From CALROG01 sp943369755 (GTDB taxonomy: Bacteria; Pseudomonadota; Gammaproteobacteria; Burkholderiales; Burkholderiaceae_C), in the NCBI GenBank assembly GCA_943369755.1, contig CALROG020000031.1:1-48487 (forward strand): 48,487 bases of DNA, given 5' to 3'. The notes under the pieces are model-generated. The model saw only the letters and a list, made by a program, of their open reading frames with translations, ran no database searches and had not been told where the DNA came from. The first letter of the stretch is position 1, and every line of letters begins with the position of its first letter. Shown piece after piece: positions 33,952-41,542 of this stretch. Made by a program: the position numbers and the translations under genes.

Positions 33952-34584
33952 TCAGCGCGCCAGCACCGGAAACAGCTTGACCAGCCCGTCGGCCATCACC
34001 TCAACCGCCAGCGCGGCCAGGATCAGGCCCATCAGCCGGGTCATGACGTTGATGCCGGTTTTGCCCAGCACCCGGGCAATTGGCTGGGCCAGCGCAAAGC
34101 ACAAGGCGGTGGCCAGGCCGATCACCACGCCGTAGCCCACCAGGGTGGCGAGCTGCCAGAAGGTTTTGGCCTTCTCGGCATAGATCACCACGGTGGACAT
34201 GGTGGCCGGGCCGGTGAGCAGCGGAATGGTCAGTGGCACCACGGCGATGCTGGCACCCATGGCGGCCTTTTCGGCACCTTGCTCCATCTCGTGGGTGCTG
34301 GGCTTGGCCTCGGCCGGCTGGGCGTTGAGCATGTTCAGGGAGCTCATCAACAGCAGCATGCCGCCACCAACCTGAAAGCTGGCCAGCGAGATGCTGAAGA
34401 ACTCCAGAATCTTCAGCCCCAGCAGCGCGCTGGTGGCAATCACCACAAACGCGCTGAACGACGCCGTGCGAATGGTGCGCACCCGTTGCCCCCGGTCAAA
34501 GCCCTGGGTGTAGTGGATGAAAAACGGCACGATGGCCAGCGGGTTGACGATGGCCAGCAGCGTGATCAGCGGCTTGAAGTCCAT
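33952..34584 (-). CDS. MarC family integral membrane protein
   Basis: A 210-residue membrane protein of the MarC (NAAT) family with six hydrophobic helices; the biochemical role is unknown. The typical start MDFKPLITLLAIVNPLAIVP and the motif SIAVVPLTIPLLTGPATMST support the call. Its ATG overlaps the stop of the MaoC gene by one base, which excludes the long upstream extension. Confidence 0.9.
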   Translation of the reverse strand: MDFKPLITLLAIVNPLAIVPFFIHYTQGFDRGQRVRTIRTASFSAFVVIATSALLGLKILEFFSISLASFQVGGGMLLLMSSLNMLNAQPAEAKPSTHEMEQGAEKAAMGASIAVVPLTIPLLTGPATMSTVVIYAEKAKTFWQLATLVGYGVVIGLATALCFALAQPIARVLGKTGINVMTRLMGLILAALAVEVMADGLVKLFPVLAR

Positions 34585-35072
34585 CAGGCGGCACCGGCCA
34601 CAGACTCGGCGGGCGCGGGGTGGCGCCGGGCAAACATGGTGTAGCCCTCTGCCTGCATCACCTTGGCGCCCTCCTGGTTGTACAGCTCGCTCACCGCCTG
34701 AACCATGCCCACGTCGGAGCGGCGGCGCAGTGGCCGCGAGTCCACCACGGTGTATTTGAGTGTGAGCGTGTCGCCCGCATACACCGGCTTGAGCCACTTG
34801 ATGTTGTCGGCACCCGGCGAGCCCATGTATGACGAATGCCGCAGCAAGCCGTCCACCAGCAGCCGCATCGCCACGCTGCAGGTAAACCAGCCGCTGGCGC
34901 ATAGCGCGCCGAAGATCGACGCCTCGCCGGCTTCTTCGTCCACATGAAACGGCTGCGGGTCAAACTCTTGTGCAAAGGCGATCATGGCGTCGGCCGAAGT
35001 GGTAACGCTGCCCAGCTCGTGCACGGTGCCGGGCTTCAGGTCTTCCCAGTAGATTTTTGCGGGTTTGGTCAT
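34584..35072 (-). CDS. MaoC family dehydratase
   Basis: A 162-residue hot-dog fold protein. The hydratase-2 type motif FDPQPFHVDEEAGEASIFG (about residues 36-54) carries the catalytic Asp and His, and ASGWFT follows. It probably hydrates an enoyl-CoA or acts as a thioester enzyme. It is coupled by one-base overlaps to the SDR gene upstream (TAATG) and marC downstream (TGATG). Confidence 0.9.
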   Translation of the reverse strand: MTKPAKIYWEDLKPGTVHELGSVTTSADAMIAFAQEFDPQPFHVDEEAGEASIFGALCASGWFTCSVAMRLLVDGLLRHSSYMGSPGADNIKWLKPVYAGDTLTLKYTVVDSRPLRRRSDVGMVQAVSELYNQEGAKVMQAEGYTMFARRHPAPAESVAGAA

Positions 35073-35827
35073 TAACGTCCTCCGGACACGTCAAGCAAGC
35101 TCATGGTGGTGTAACTGGCGGCGGGCGAGAGCAGCCAGACAATTGCCTGCGCCACTTCATCAGGCGTGCCGCCGCGCTGCATTGGCACCAGGTGGGCCAG
35201 GTCGCGCACCCGGTCGGGCAGGCCGCCCGAGGCATGGATGTCGGTTTCAATCAGCCCCGGGCGCACCGCGTTGACGCGAATGCCCTCGGCCGCCACTTCT
35301 TTGGCCAGCCCGATCGTCATGGCGTCTATCGCGCCTTTGGCTGCGGCGTAGTCCACATACTGGCCGGGCGAGCCCAGCCGCGACGCTGCGCTGGACACGT
35401 TGACAATTGCACCGCCCGCGCCGCCGTGCCGGGTGCTCATGCGCAGCACCGCCTGGCGGGCACACAAAAAGCTGCCGATCACGTTAATGTCAAACATTCG
35501 CTTGAGCCGCTGCGCCGTCATTTCGTCAACGCGTGCGGTCATGTCCACCACGCCGGCGTTGTTGACCAGTGCGCTGAGGCGGCCCAACTCGGCATCGACC
35601 TGTGCAAACATGGCAAGCACCTGGGCCTCGTCGGCCACATCGGCCTGCACTGCCATGGCGCTGCCGCCTTTGGCCTGAATCTGCGCCACCACTTCATTGG
35701 CTGCGCTGGCGTTGCTGCTGTAGTTCACCGCCACGGCAAAGCCAGAGCGCGCCGCCAGCAGGGCCGTCGCTGCGCCAATGCCGCGGCTGGCACCGGTGAC
35801 GAGAAGCACTTTGTTGTGGTCGGGCAT
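35072..35827 (-). CDS. SDR family NAD(P)-dependent oxidoreductase
   Basis: A 251-residue short-chain dehydrogenase. The cofactor motif TGASRGIG is at residues 10-17, NNAG follows near 88, the active-site serine is in NVSSAAS, and YxxxK is in DYAAAKGAID. It resembles the sugar-dehydrogenase/FabG-like branch. The start MPDHNKVLLVTG is chosen by homology; 15 upstream codons are rejected. With MaoC downstream it could work on an acyl-CoA or hydroxyacyl substrate. Confidence 0.92.
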   Translation of the reverse strand: MPDHNKVLLVTGASRGIGAATALLAARSGFAVAVNYSSNASAANEVVAQIQAKGGSAMAVQADVADEAQVLAMFAQVDAELGRLSALVNNAGVVDMTARVDEMTAQRLKRMFDINVIGSFLCARQAVLRMSTRHGGAGGAIVNVSSAASRLGSPGQYVDYAAAKGAIDAMTIGLAKEVAAEGIRVNAVRPGLIETDIHASGGLPDRVRDLAHLVPMQRGGTPDEVAQAIVWLLSPAASYTTMSLLDVSGGR

Positions 35828-35921
35828 AGACTTGAAGCCGCAAGAAGTCGGCGGATACATTACACCCAGCATTACAGCACCAGACCGGGCCGCTGTAACC
35901 CGAATGAATCAGGATCCAGCC

Positions 35922-36521
35922 ATGAGCCGCAGTATTGACTATTACCTGGCACCGCAAAGCCCCTGGACCTACCTTGGCCACCAGCGCTTTGTGGCGCTGG
36001 CCCAGGCCGCCGGTGCCACGGTGCGGGTGCTGCCCGCCGACCTGGGTGCCGTGTTTGCGATGTCGGGCGGGCTGCCGCTGGCCAAGCGCGCGCCGCAGCG
36101 CCAGGCTTACCGGCTGGTAGAGCTGCGCCGTTTCTCGCAGCAGCTTGACGTGCCCATGAACATCAGCCCTAAGTTCTTCCCGGTTGCGGGTGACGACGCG
36201 GCCCGCCTGATCATTGCAGTGGACCAGCACGACGGCGCAACCGCCGCGCTGGCCGTGGCCGGTGCCGTGTTTCGCGCCGTCTGGGCGCAACAGCGCAACA
36301 TTGCCGACGCCGCCACCCTGGCCGAGCTGCTGGCTGAAAGCGGTTTGCCCGCCGAGCGCCTGGAGCAGTCGCGCGGCCCCGAGGTGCAGGCCCGCTACCA
36401 GGCCAACACCCAGGCCGCGATGGACGCCGGCGTCTTTGGTGCGCCAAGTTACGTCATTGACGGCGAAATCTTCTGGGGCCAGGACCGCCTCGACTTTGTT
36501 GAACGCAGACTCAAAAACTAA
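35922..36521 (+). CDS. 2-hydroxychromene-2-carboxylate isomerase-like protein (DsbA-fold GST kappa type)
   Basis: A 199-residue thioredoxin-fold protein resembling NahD-type isomerases of aromatic degradation and kappa GSTs. The active-site serine is in PQSPWTYLG near the N-terminus, and GVFGAPSYVIDGEIFWGQDRLDFVE is the typical C-terminal block. AGGA lies 8 bp before the chosen ATG (MSRSIDYYLAP); an in-frame ATG six codons earlier is possible. No other naphthalene-pathway gene is near, so the substrate is unknown. A dienelactone hydrolase gene follows after 11 bp. Confidence 0.88.
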   Translation: MSRSIDYYLAPQSPWTYLGHQRFVALAQAAGATVRVLPADLGAVFAMSGGLPLAKRAPQRQAYRLVELRRFSQQLDVPMNISPKFFPVAGDDAARLIIAVDQHDGATAALAVAGAVFRAVWAQQRNIADAATLAELLAESGLPAERLEQSRGPEVQARYQANTQAAMDAGVFGAPSYVIDGEIFWGQDRLDFVERRLKN

Positions 36522-36532
36522 GGAGCCACACC

Positions 36533-37228
36533 ATGGGTACTTTTATCGAACTCACCAGCGCCGACGGCTTTGCCGTGCCCGCCTATGTGGCGCAGCCGGC
36601 GGGCAAGCCGCGTGGCGCCGTGGTGGTGTTGCAGGAAATCTTTGGCGTCAACAGCCATATCCGTTCGGTGGCCGACGGCTACGCCGCAGACGGCTACCTG
36701 GCGGTGGCACCGGCCACCTTTCACCGCGTCAAGCCCGGCGTGGAGCTGGGCTACGAGAATGAAGACATGACCGCCGGCTTTGGCCTGAAAACCGCCGTGG
36801 AGGCGCTGCCCGCACCGGGCGTGCTGGCAGACATTCAGGCCGCCATCAACCATGCCGCGCAAGCCGGCAAGGTCGGCATTGTGGGTTACTGCTGGGGCGG
36901 CCTGCTCACCTGGCGCGCGGCATGCACCCTGAACGGCCTGAGCGCTGCCGCGCCCTACTACGGCGGCGGCATGACCAGCCCCGAAGAGGCTGCGCGCACG
37001 CCGCGGGTGCCGGTGCTGGCGCACTTTGGCGACCAGGACCACTGGATCCCGCTGGACAGCGTGCATGCCTTCAAGGCCGCGCAATCCGCTGCGCAGCCCG
37101 GCGTAACGGTGCACATTTATGAAGCCAACCATGGCTTCAACTGCGACCAGCGCGGCTCGTACAACCAGGCAGCGGCCACGCTGGCGCGCCAACGCACGCT
37201 GGCGTTTTTTGCCCAGCACCTGGCTTAG
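36533..37228 (+). CDS. Dienelactone hydrolase family protein
   Basis: A 231-residue alpha/beta hydrolase. The nucleophile is the cysteine in VGYCWGG (near residue 123), the acid is in HFGDQDHWIP, and the histidine is in ANHGFNCD. Carboxymethylenebutenolidase activity in halo-aromatic breakdown is known for the family, but many members act on other esters. Preceded by AAGGAG, 11 bp after the isomerase-like gene; the two are probably co-transcribed. Confidence 0.92.
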   Translation: MGTFIELTSADGFAVPAYVAQPAGKPRGAVVVLQEIFGVNSHIRSVADGYAADGYLAVAPATFHRVKPGVELGYENEDMTAGFGLKTAVEALPAPGVLADIQAAINHAAQAGKVGIVGYCWGGLLTWRAACTLNGLSAAAPYYGGGMTSPEEAARTPRVPVLAHFGDQDHWIPLDSVHAFKAAQSAAQPGVTVHIYEANHGFNCDQRGSYNQAAATLARQRTLAFFAQHLA

Positions 37229-37249
37229 TGCCCGGTTGTGAATAAAAAA

Positions 37250-37297
37250 GCCTGTAGCCCGCGTATTACATGGGCGAGCCACTATCATTTTTGTAGC
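37250..37297 (+). repeat. 48-bp dispersed element, copy A, intergenic
   Basis: Begins GCCTGTAGCCCGC and ends CATTTTTGTAGC, with GAGCCACTATC in the middle. It lies between the dienelactone hydrolase gene and the NTF2-like gene, outside coding sequence. It aligns without gaps with the three other copies. Confidence 0.8.
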
Positions 37298-37340
37298 AAC
37301 CGTGGGCTCGGCGAAGTTGTCCGCACCCCACCTGAACCCC

Positions 37341-37694
37341 ATGACACCAGCAGACTTTGACCCGGCGCTGTTTGCGCAACGCCAGCTCGACGCCTACAAC
37401 GCGCGTGACCTGGCGCGCTTTGTGTCTGAGTACACAGACGATGTTGTCGTCTACCGGCTACCCGGCAGCCAGCCGGTGCTGGTGGGCAAGCCGGCGCTGG
37501 CCCAGCATTACCAAATGAACCGCTTCAACCTGCCCGGGTTGCACGCCCGCCTGGTCAACCGCATGGTGTTCGGCAACAAGGTGATAGACCACGAAAGCGT
37601 GACGGGTGTGCAAGACACACCCATGGAAGTTGCTGCCATTTATGAAGTAACGCCCCAGGGCATCGCCAAAGTGTGGTTCGTCAGTGGGCAATAG
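37341..37694 (+). CDS. NTF2-like (SnoaL/ketosteroid isomerase fold) protein
   Basis: A 117-residue small alpha+beta barrel protein. QLDAYNARDLARFVSEYTDD is the usual N-terminal helix of nuclear transport factor 2-like proteins, followed by strands ending VAAIYEVTPQGIAKVWFV. The ATG at 37341 is chosen; a GTG at 37302 would extend into the repeat flank. No substrate can be assigned. A weak ribosome site and the repeat upstream leave its promoter unclear. Confidence 0.8.
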   Translation: MTPADFDPALFAQRQLDAYNARDLARFVSEYTDDVVVYRLPGSQPVLVGKPALAQHYQMNRFNLPGLHARLVNRMVFGNKVIDHESVTGVQDTPMEVAAIYEVTPQGIAKVWFVSGQ

Positions 37695-37721
37695 CGGTCG
37701 CTTCCCAAGCCGGGTGACCCC

Positions 37722-37925
37722 ATGAGCTCGGCGGTCCTTCTTTGGGGCGTGCTGTTTGGTGCCATTGGCATGGGTTTCTTTGTCTACGGCAAGAAGCAGC
37801 GCGCACCGGTGCCGCTGCTGTGCGGCGTGGCTTTGATGGTGGTGCCCTACTTCATTGCCAACACCTGGCTGCTGGTGGCGGCTGGCGTGACACTGGCCGC
37901 CCTGCCATTTGTCTACAAACCCTGA
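37722..37925 (+). CDS. Small membrane protein, 67 aa
   Basis: Two or three hydrophobic segments (LLWGVLFGAIGMGFFVYG near residues 6-23, VPLLCGVALMVVPYFIAN near 30-47, and a C-terminal stretch) separated by a short basic loop GKKQRAP. It resembles small inner-membrane proteins sometimes annotated as amino acid transport proteins, but no function is known. It sits between the NTF2-like and GST genes on the same strand. Confidence 0.75.
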   Translation: MSSAVLLWGVLFGAIGMGFFVYGKKQRAPVPLLCGVALMVVPYFIANTWLLVAAGVTLAALPFVYKP

Positions 37926-37933
37926 GCAAAAAA

Positions 37934-38584
37934 ATGTTGCAACTGCACTACTACCCCAGCACTGCCGCCATGATTCCGCACATCTTGCTGGAAGAAATCG
38001 GTGCGCCGTTTCAACGGGTGCCGGTGGACCGCACGGTCAACGCGCACAAGGCACCCGACTACCTGCAGCTCAACCCGAACGGCCTGATTCCGGTGCTGAC
38101 GGATGGCGATCTGGTGTTGTATGAAACTGCCGCCATTGCGCTGCACCTGTGCGACACCCACCCCCAGGCCGGCCTGATGCCGGCACTGGGCACGGCGCAG
38201 CGCGCCCATGCCTACAAGTGGTTGATGTGGCTGACCAACACGCTGCAGGCCGCGCTGATCATTTACTTCTATGGCGAGCGCTGGCTGAACGACGGCAACA
38301 CCGCCGGCACCACTGAACTGAAGGCCCATGCGCAGCAAAAGATTGGTGGCATGCTGGACCAGCTGGACGCGCACCTTGGCAGCCACGGCGGCCCCTGGTT
38401 CATGGGCGCCGACTACACCGCGCTGGACGCCTACGTGTTCACCCTGTGCCGCTGGACGCGCAATTTCAGCGCCGCGCCGGCCCGCGAGCGCCCCCACCTG
38501 GGCCCCTATTTGCAGCGCGTGCTGGCGCGCCCGGCGGTGCAGCGGGTGATGGTCAGTGAAGGGTTGGCGGCACCTTACGTGTGA
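37934..38584 (+). CDS. Glutathione S-transferase family protein
   Basis: A 216-residue GST. The N-terminal thioredoxin-like domain has PSTAAMIPHILLEEIG and the glutathione-binding cis-proline segment NPNGLIPVL; DLVLYETAAIALHL has Thr where the usual Glu-Ser pair is found. The helical C-terminal domain contains YTALDAYVFTLCRW. The ATG is 9 bp after the previous stop; upstream extension is rejected. Confidence 0.9.
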   Translation: MLQLHYYPSTAAMIPHILLEEIGAPFQRVPVDRTVNAHKAPDYLQLNPNGLIPVLTDGDLVLYETAAIALHLCDTHPQAGLMPALGTAQRAHAYKWLMWLTNTLQAALIIYFYGERWLNDGNTAGTTELKAHAQQKIGGMLDQLDAHLGSHGGPWFMGADYTALDAYVFTLCRWTRNFSAAPARERPHLGPYLQRVLARPAVQRVMVSEGLAAPYV

Positions 38585-38592
38585 CGCTGCGG

Positions 38593-39747
38593 CTACCGCC
38601 CGGTACGCGCCAGGTAGCGCTTGCGCCAAAACAGCAGGCCCAGCCCGGCGGCGGTGGCCACCATCAGGCCCATGGCCCACCAAAACCCGTCTTGTTGATG
38701 GATCAGCGGAATGAACTCGAAGTTCATGCCGAAGATGCCCGCAATCAGGTTCAGCGGCAGGAAGATGGCGGTCAGCGCGGTCAGGGTGCGCATGATGTCG
38801 TTGGTGCGGTTGCTTTGCGCGCTGAAGTGAATTTGCACCACAGTTTCAGCAGACAGTTCAAGCCTGCGCGCGTGGTGCACCACCCGCTCGATGTGTTCGA
38901 TCACGTCGCGGGCCCGGGCCACCAGCTGGTCTTGCTGGGCCTGGGCCAGGCGCAGGTCGGCATTGAAGGCGGCCAGCGGCTGTTCACGCAGGCTGTCCAG
39001 CCACTCCTGCAAGGCGTCGTGTTGTTCGTCGCACAGGTCTTCCAGCACATGCAGCTGGCTGCGCGCGGTCATGATGGCGTTCCAGTTGTTGAAGCGCGCA
39101 TTGGGCTTGAGCAGTTCGGCCTGCCAGTGCTCAAGCTGGCGGGTGAGTTCGCGGCGCAAGTCCAGGTAGCTGTCCACCATCACGTTGACCATGCGCAGCA
39201 CCAGGTCGGCCGGGCTGGCCGGAATACGGTTGCGCGCGGATACCGCGTCCACGCTGAATTTGGCGTCGGCCAGAAAGCGTTCAATGAAGCTTTTGGCGGC
39301 ATAGCAGCCGCGCGGGTGCACGCTGATCAGCAGCCGGTCAAAGATGGCAAAGCCCACCGCCCGCGAGCCAATGCGTTTGAACGCCACCAGCCCGCCTTTG
39401 GTTTTGTCGCGGCTTGAGGCCAGTTGCCCGTGGTAAGCCTCGATGGCCTCTTCCTGCTCGGCCTCGACGCCGGTTTCCAGTTGCGTGGCCAGGCGGCGAA
39501 AGATCACCAGGTCATAGATTGAGGTGTAGTCGTAGTGCGACGGGTGACCGGCGTTGGCCAGGTCTTCCAGGTGCAGGTCCAGCAAGGTTGTGCCACCCAG
39601 TTGCAGCGCGGCTTGTTGCAGCAGCGGCTGCGCGCCAGCCAGCTCGTCGCGGTCCAGGTAGATCCAGACGAATCCGTCACCAGGCGCCTGGGCGGGCAGG
39701 GCGTCGGCAAAACGCAGGCTCTCGGCGGTGAACTCGGTGATTTGCAA
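38593..39747 (-). CDS. CorA family magnesium transporter
   Basis: A 384-residue CorA-type divalent cation channel subunit. A large cytoplasmic domain is followed by two C-terminal membrane helices, with the signature GMNFE at the end of the first (LNLIAGIFGMNFEFIP). No ATG start exists in the N-terminal region. TTG at 39747 (MQITEFTAES) has AAGGGG nearby; a TTG eight codons earlier is the alternative. The 48-bp repeat copy B lies just upstream, between this gene and hemB. Confidence 0.9.
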   Translation of the reverse strand: MQITEFTAESLRFADALPAQAPGDGFVWIYLDRDELAGAQPLLQQAALQLGGTTLLDLHLEDLANAGHPSHYDYTSIYDLVIFRRLATQLETGVEAEQEEAIEAYHGQLASSRDKTKGGLVAFKRIGSRAVGFAIFDRLLISVHPRGCYAAKSFIERFLADAKFSVDAVSARNRIPASPADLVLRMVNVMVDSYLDLRRELTRQLEHWQAELLKPNARFNNWNAIMTARSQLHVLEDLCDEQHDALQEWLDSLREQPLAAFNADLRLAQAQQDQLVARARDVIEHIERVVHHARRLELSAETVVQIHFSAQSNRTNDIMRTLTALTAIFLPLNLIAGIFGMNFEFIPLIHQQDGFWWAMGLMVATAAGLGLLFWRKRYLARTGR

Positions 39748-39775
39748 GAAAGCCCCTTGTATTGGAGTCAAATAT

Positions 39776-39823
39776 GGCTGCAGCCCGCGTAGATATTGCG
39801 TGAGCCACTATCTATTTTGTAGC
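39776..39823 (+). repeat. 48-bp dispersed element, copy B, overlapping the hemB 3' end
   Basis: Begins GGCTGCAGCCCGC and ends TATTTTGTAGC. It lies between hemB and corA, both on the minus strand. The last codons and TAG stop of hemB (39808-39823) are inside the element. Confidence 0.8.
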
Positions 39824-40812
39824 AGCCGGGCGGCGGCCAGCGCAAAGTAGGTCAGCACTCCGTCGGCCCCGGCGCGCTTGAAGGCCAGCAGGCTTTCAAG
39901 CATCACGGCGTCATGGTCCAGCCAGCCATTTTGCGCTGCTGCCTTGAGCATCGCGTATTCGCCACTGACCTGGTAGGCGAACGTCGGAACGCGGAACTCG
40001 TCTTTGACGCGGCGCACCACGTCCAGGTAGGGCATGCCGGGCTTGACCATCACCATGTCGGCGCCCTCGGCAATGTCCATGGCTACTTCACGCAGGGCTT
40101 CGTCGCTGTTGCCGGGGTCCATCTGGTAGACCTTTTTGTTGCTCTTGCCCAGGTTGCCGGCCGAGCCGACCGCGTCACGGAACGGGCCATAAAAGGCGCT
40201 CGCGTATTTGGCGCTGTAGGCCATGATTCGGGTGTGGATCAGGCCCTGGCTTTCCAGCGCGTTGCGGATTGCCGCAATCCGCCCGTCCATCATGTCGCTG
40301 GGCGCGACGATGTCCACCCCGGCCTGCGCCTGGGTGAGCGCCTGTTGCACCAGTACCGCCACGGTTTCGTCGTTCAGGATGTAGCCGGTATCGTCCAGCA
40401 GGCCGTCCTGGCCGTGGCTGGTAAATGGGTCCAGCGCCACGTCGGTCATCACACCCAGGCCGGGGAATTCTTTTTTAAGCGCCCGCACCACCCGGGGTAC
40501 CAGGCCGTCGGCGTTCATGGCCTCGCGCCCGTCGGGCGTTTTCAGCGTTGGGTCAATCACCGGGAACAAGGCCATCACCGGAATGCCCAGCTTCACGCAG
40601 TCTTGCGCCACCGGCAGCAGCAGGTCCAGGCTCAGGCGCTCGACACCGGGCATCGAGGCCACAGCCTCGCGGCGCTGTTGCCCGTCCAGTACAAACACCG
40701 GGTAGATCAGGTCGTGCGCGGTTAGCGCGTTTTCGCGCACCAGGTTGCGGGTGAAGTCGTCGCGGCGCAGCCGGCGTGGCCGGCCCAGGGGGTAGGGGGC
40801 GTGAAGGGTCAT
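39808..40812 (-). CDS. hemB: Delta-aminolevulinic acid dehydratase (porphobilinogen synthase)
   Basis: Condenses two 5-aminolevulinate molecules to porphobilinogen in haem synthesis. The 334-residue protein starts MTLHAPYPLGRPRRLRRDDF. The metal-site stretch reads DVALDPFTSHGQDG, the Mg-dependent, cysteine-free type known from Pseudomonas, not the zinc type. Active-site lysines are in YSAKYASAFYGPFRDA and MVKPGMPYLDVV. The final residues LQNR and the TAG come from the 48-bp repeat. Divergent from a predicted small RNA and hemJ. Confidence 0.96.
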   Translation of the reverse strand: MTLHAPYPLGRPRRLRRDDFTRNLVRENALTAHDLIYPVFVLDGQQRREAVASMPGVERLSLDLLLPVAQDCVKLGIPVMALFPVIDPTLKTPDGREAMNADGLVPRVVRALKKEFPGLGVMTDVALDPFTSHGQDGLLDDTGYILNDETVAVLVQQALTQAQAGVDIVAPSDMMDGRIAAIRNALESQGLIHTRIMAYSAKYASAFYGPFRDAVGSAGNLGKSNKKVYQMDPGNSDEALREVAMDIAEGADMVMVKPGMPYLDVVRRVKDEFRVPTFAYQVSGEYAMLKAAAQNGWLDHDAVMLESLLAFKRAGADGVLTYFALAAARLLQNR

Positions 40813-40927
40813 GGCGAAAATTGTGCCTGAAGCTTTCACCATCCGGGAAACGGCGTTTTCTGTTGCGGGCAGGACAGCCGTGGTTGGAAAAGTACGGCCA
40901 GATGGCGGCAACAGGGGGTGAACACTC

Positions 40928-40956
40928 TTGAAACTGATCGGCCGGTTTGGTAAATT
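40928..40956 (+). promoter_or_regulatory. Promoter of the predicted small RNA
   Basis: TTGAAA (40928-40933) and TAAATT (40951-40956) separated by exactly 17 bp; predicted start near 40963. No open frame starts in the transcript before the terminator at 41060. Confidence 0.65.
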
Positions 40957-40962
40957 GTCTGT

Positions 40963-41060
40963 GGGTGGTTCGCCACTCCCCGCTTTTCCTCCCTGAGCGG
41001 GTGCCTTAATGTGTGACAGCAAAAAGGCTTCCTGCCCCAGCCCAGTGCTGGGGTTTTTTT
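40963..41060 (+). ncRNA. Predicted small RNA with anti-Shine-Dalgarno loop
   Basis: About 98 nt in the 285-bp hemB-hemJ gap. Hairpin 1 starts at the predicted transcription start: 40963-40968 pairs with 40973-40978 around a TTCG tetraloop. Hairpin 2 has CCCGCT (40979-40984) with AGCGGG (40996-41001) and an 11-nt loop TTTCCTCCCTG that exposes a sequence complementary to ribosome sites. A weaker stem GCCTT/AAGGC follows (41003-41007 with 41024-41028). The RNA ends with a strong terminator. Loops of this type occur in alphaproteobacterial CcsR/alpha-r14 RNAs and some Burkholderia small RNAs; homology to them is not claimed. Confidence 0.65.
41035..41060 (+). terminator. Rho-independent terminator of the predicted small RNA
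   Basis: CCCCAGC (41035-41041) pairs with GCTGGGG (41047-41053) around CCAGT, followed by seven T (41054-41060). It is oriented plus, and no protein-coding gene on the plus strand ends upstream (the nearest, the GST gene, ends at 38584), so it must close a short RNA. Confidence 0.9.
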
Positions 41061-41097
41061 GTGCGCTGTGGCGTCGCGGCCCGCCTACACTGCGCCC

Positions 41098-41526
41098 ATG
41101 CTTTGGGTTAAATCACTCCATATTGTTTTCGTGGCCAGCTGGTTCGCCGGCTTGTTTTATTTGCCGCGCATCTTTGTCAACCTTGCGATGGTGGCGCCCG
41201 AGTCCAGTGCCGAACGCTCGCGGCTGTTGCTGATGGCCCGCAAGCTGTTGCGCTTTACCACCGTTCTTGCGGTACCGGCTCTGGCGTTGGGCATTTGGCT
41301 GTGGCTGGGGTATGGCATTGGCCGCGGCCCGGGCAATGGCTGGATGCATGCCAAGCTGGCGGTGGTGCTGCTGGCGCTGGCTTACCACCATGTTTGTGGC
41401 CGCCTGTTGCGGGAGTTTGAGGCCGGGCGCAACGCCCATAGCCACATCTGGTACCGCTGGTTCAACGAGGCACCGGTGCTGCTGCTGCTGGCGGCGGTGG
41501 TGCTGGTGGTCGTCAAGCCCTTCTGA
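41098..41526 (+). CDS. hemJ: HemJ-like protoporphyrinogen oxidase (CopD-like family)
   Basis: A 142-residue membrane protein with four hydrophobic helices. The N-terminus LWVKSLHIVFVASWFAGLFY followed by LPRIFV is the HemJ signature, with the conserved His7; the Lys in MHAKLAVVLLALAYHH is also conserved. HemJ oxidises protoporphyrinogen IX in many proteobacteria. The location next to hemB, across the predicted small RNA, supports a haem-synthesis role. The ATG at 41098 is chosen by homology, 37 bp after the small-RNA terminator. Confidence 0.88.
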   Translation: MLWVKSLHIVFVASWFAGLFYLPRIFVNLAMVAPESSAERSRLLLMARKLLRFTTVLAVPALALGIWLWLGYGIGRGPGNGWMHAKLAVVLLALAYHHVCGRLLREFEAGRNAHSHIWYRWFNEAPVLLLLAAVVLVVVKPF

Positions 41527-41542
41527 GCGCAAAGCCGCGCCC

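Noticed and set aside
40963..41060. 6S RNA or another known housekeeping RNA at the hemB-hemJ gap
   Set aside because: Too short for 6S RNA (about 180 nt) and lacking the large open bubble of that RNA; no tmRNA, RNase P or SRP features.
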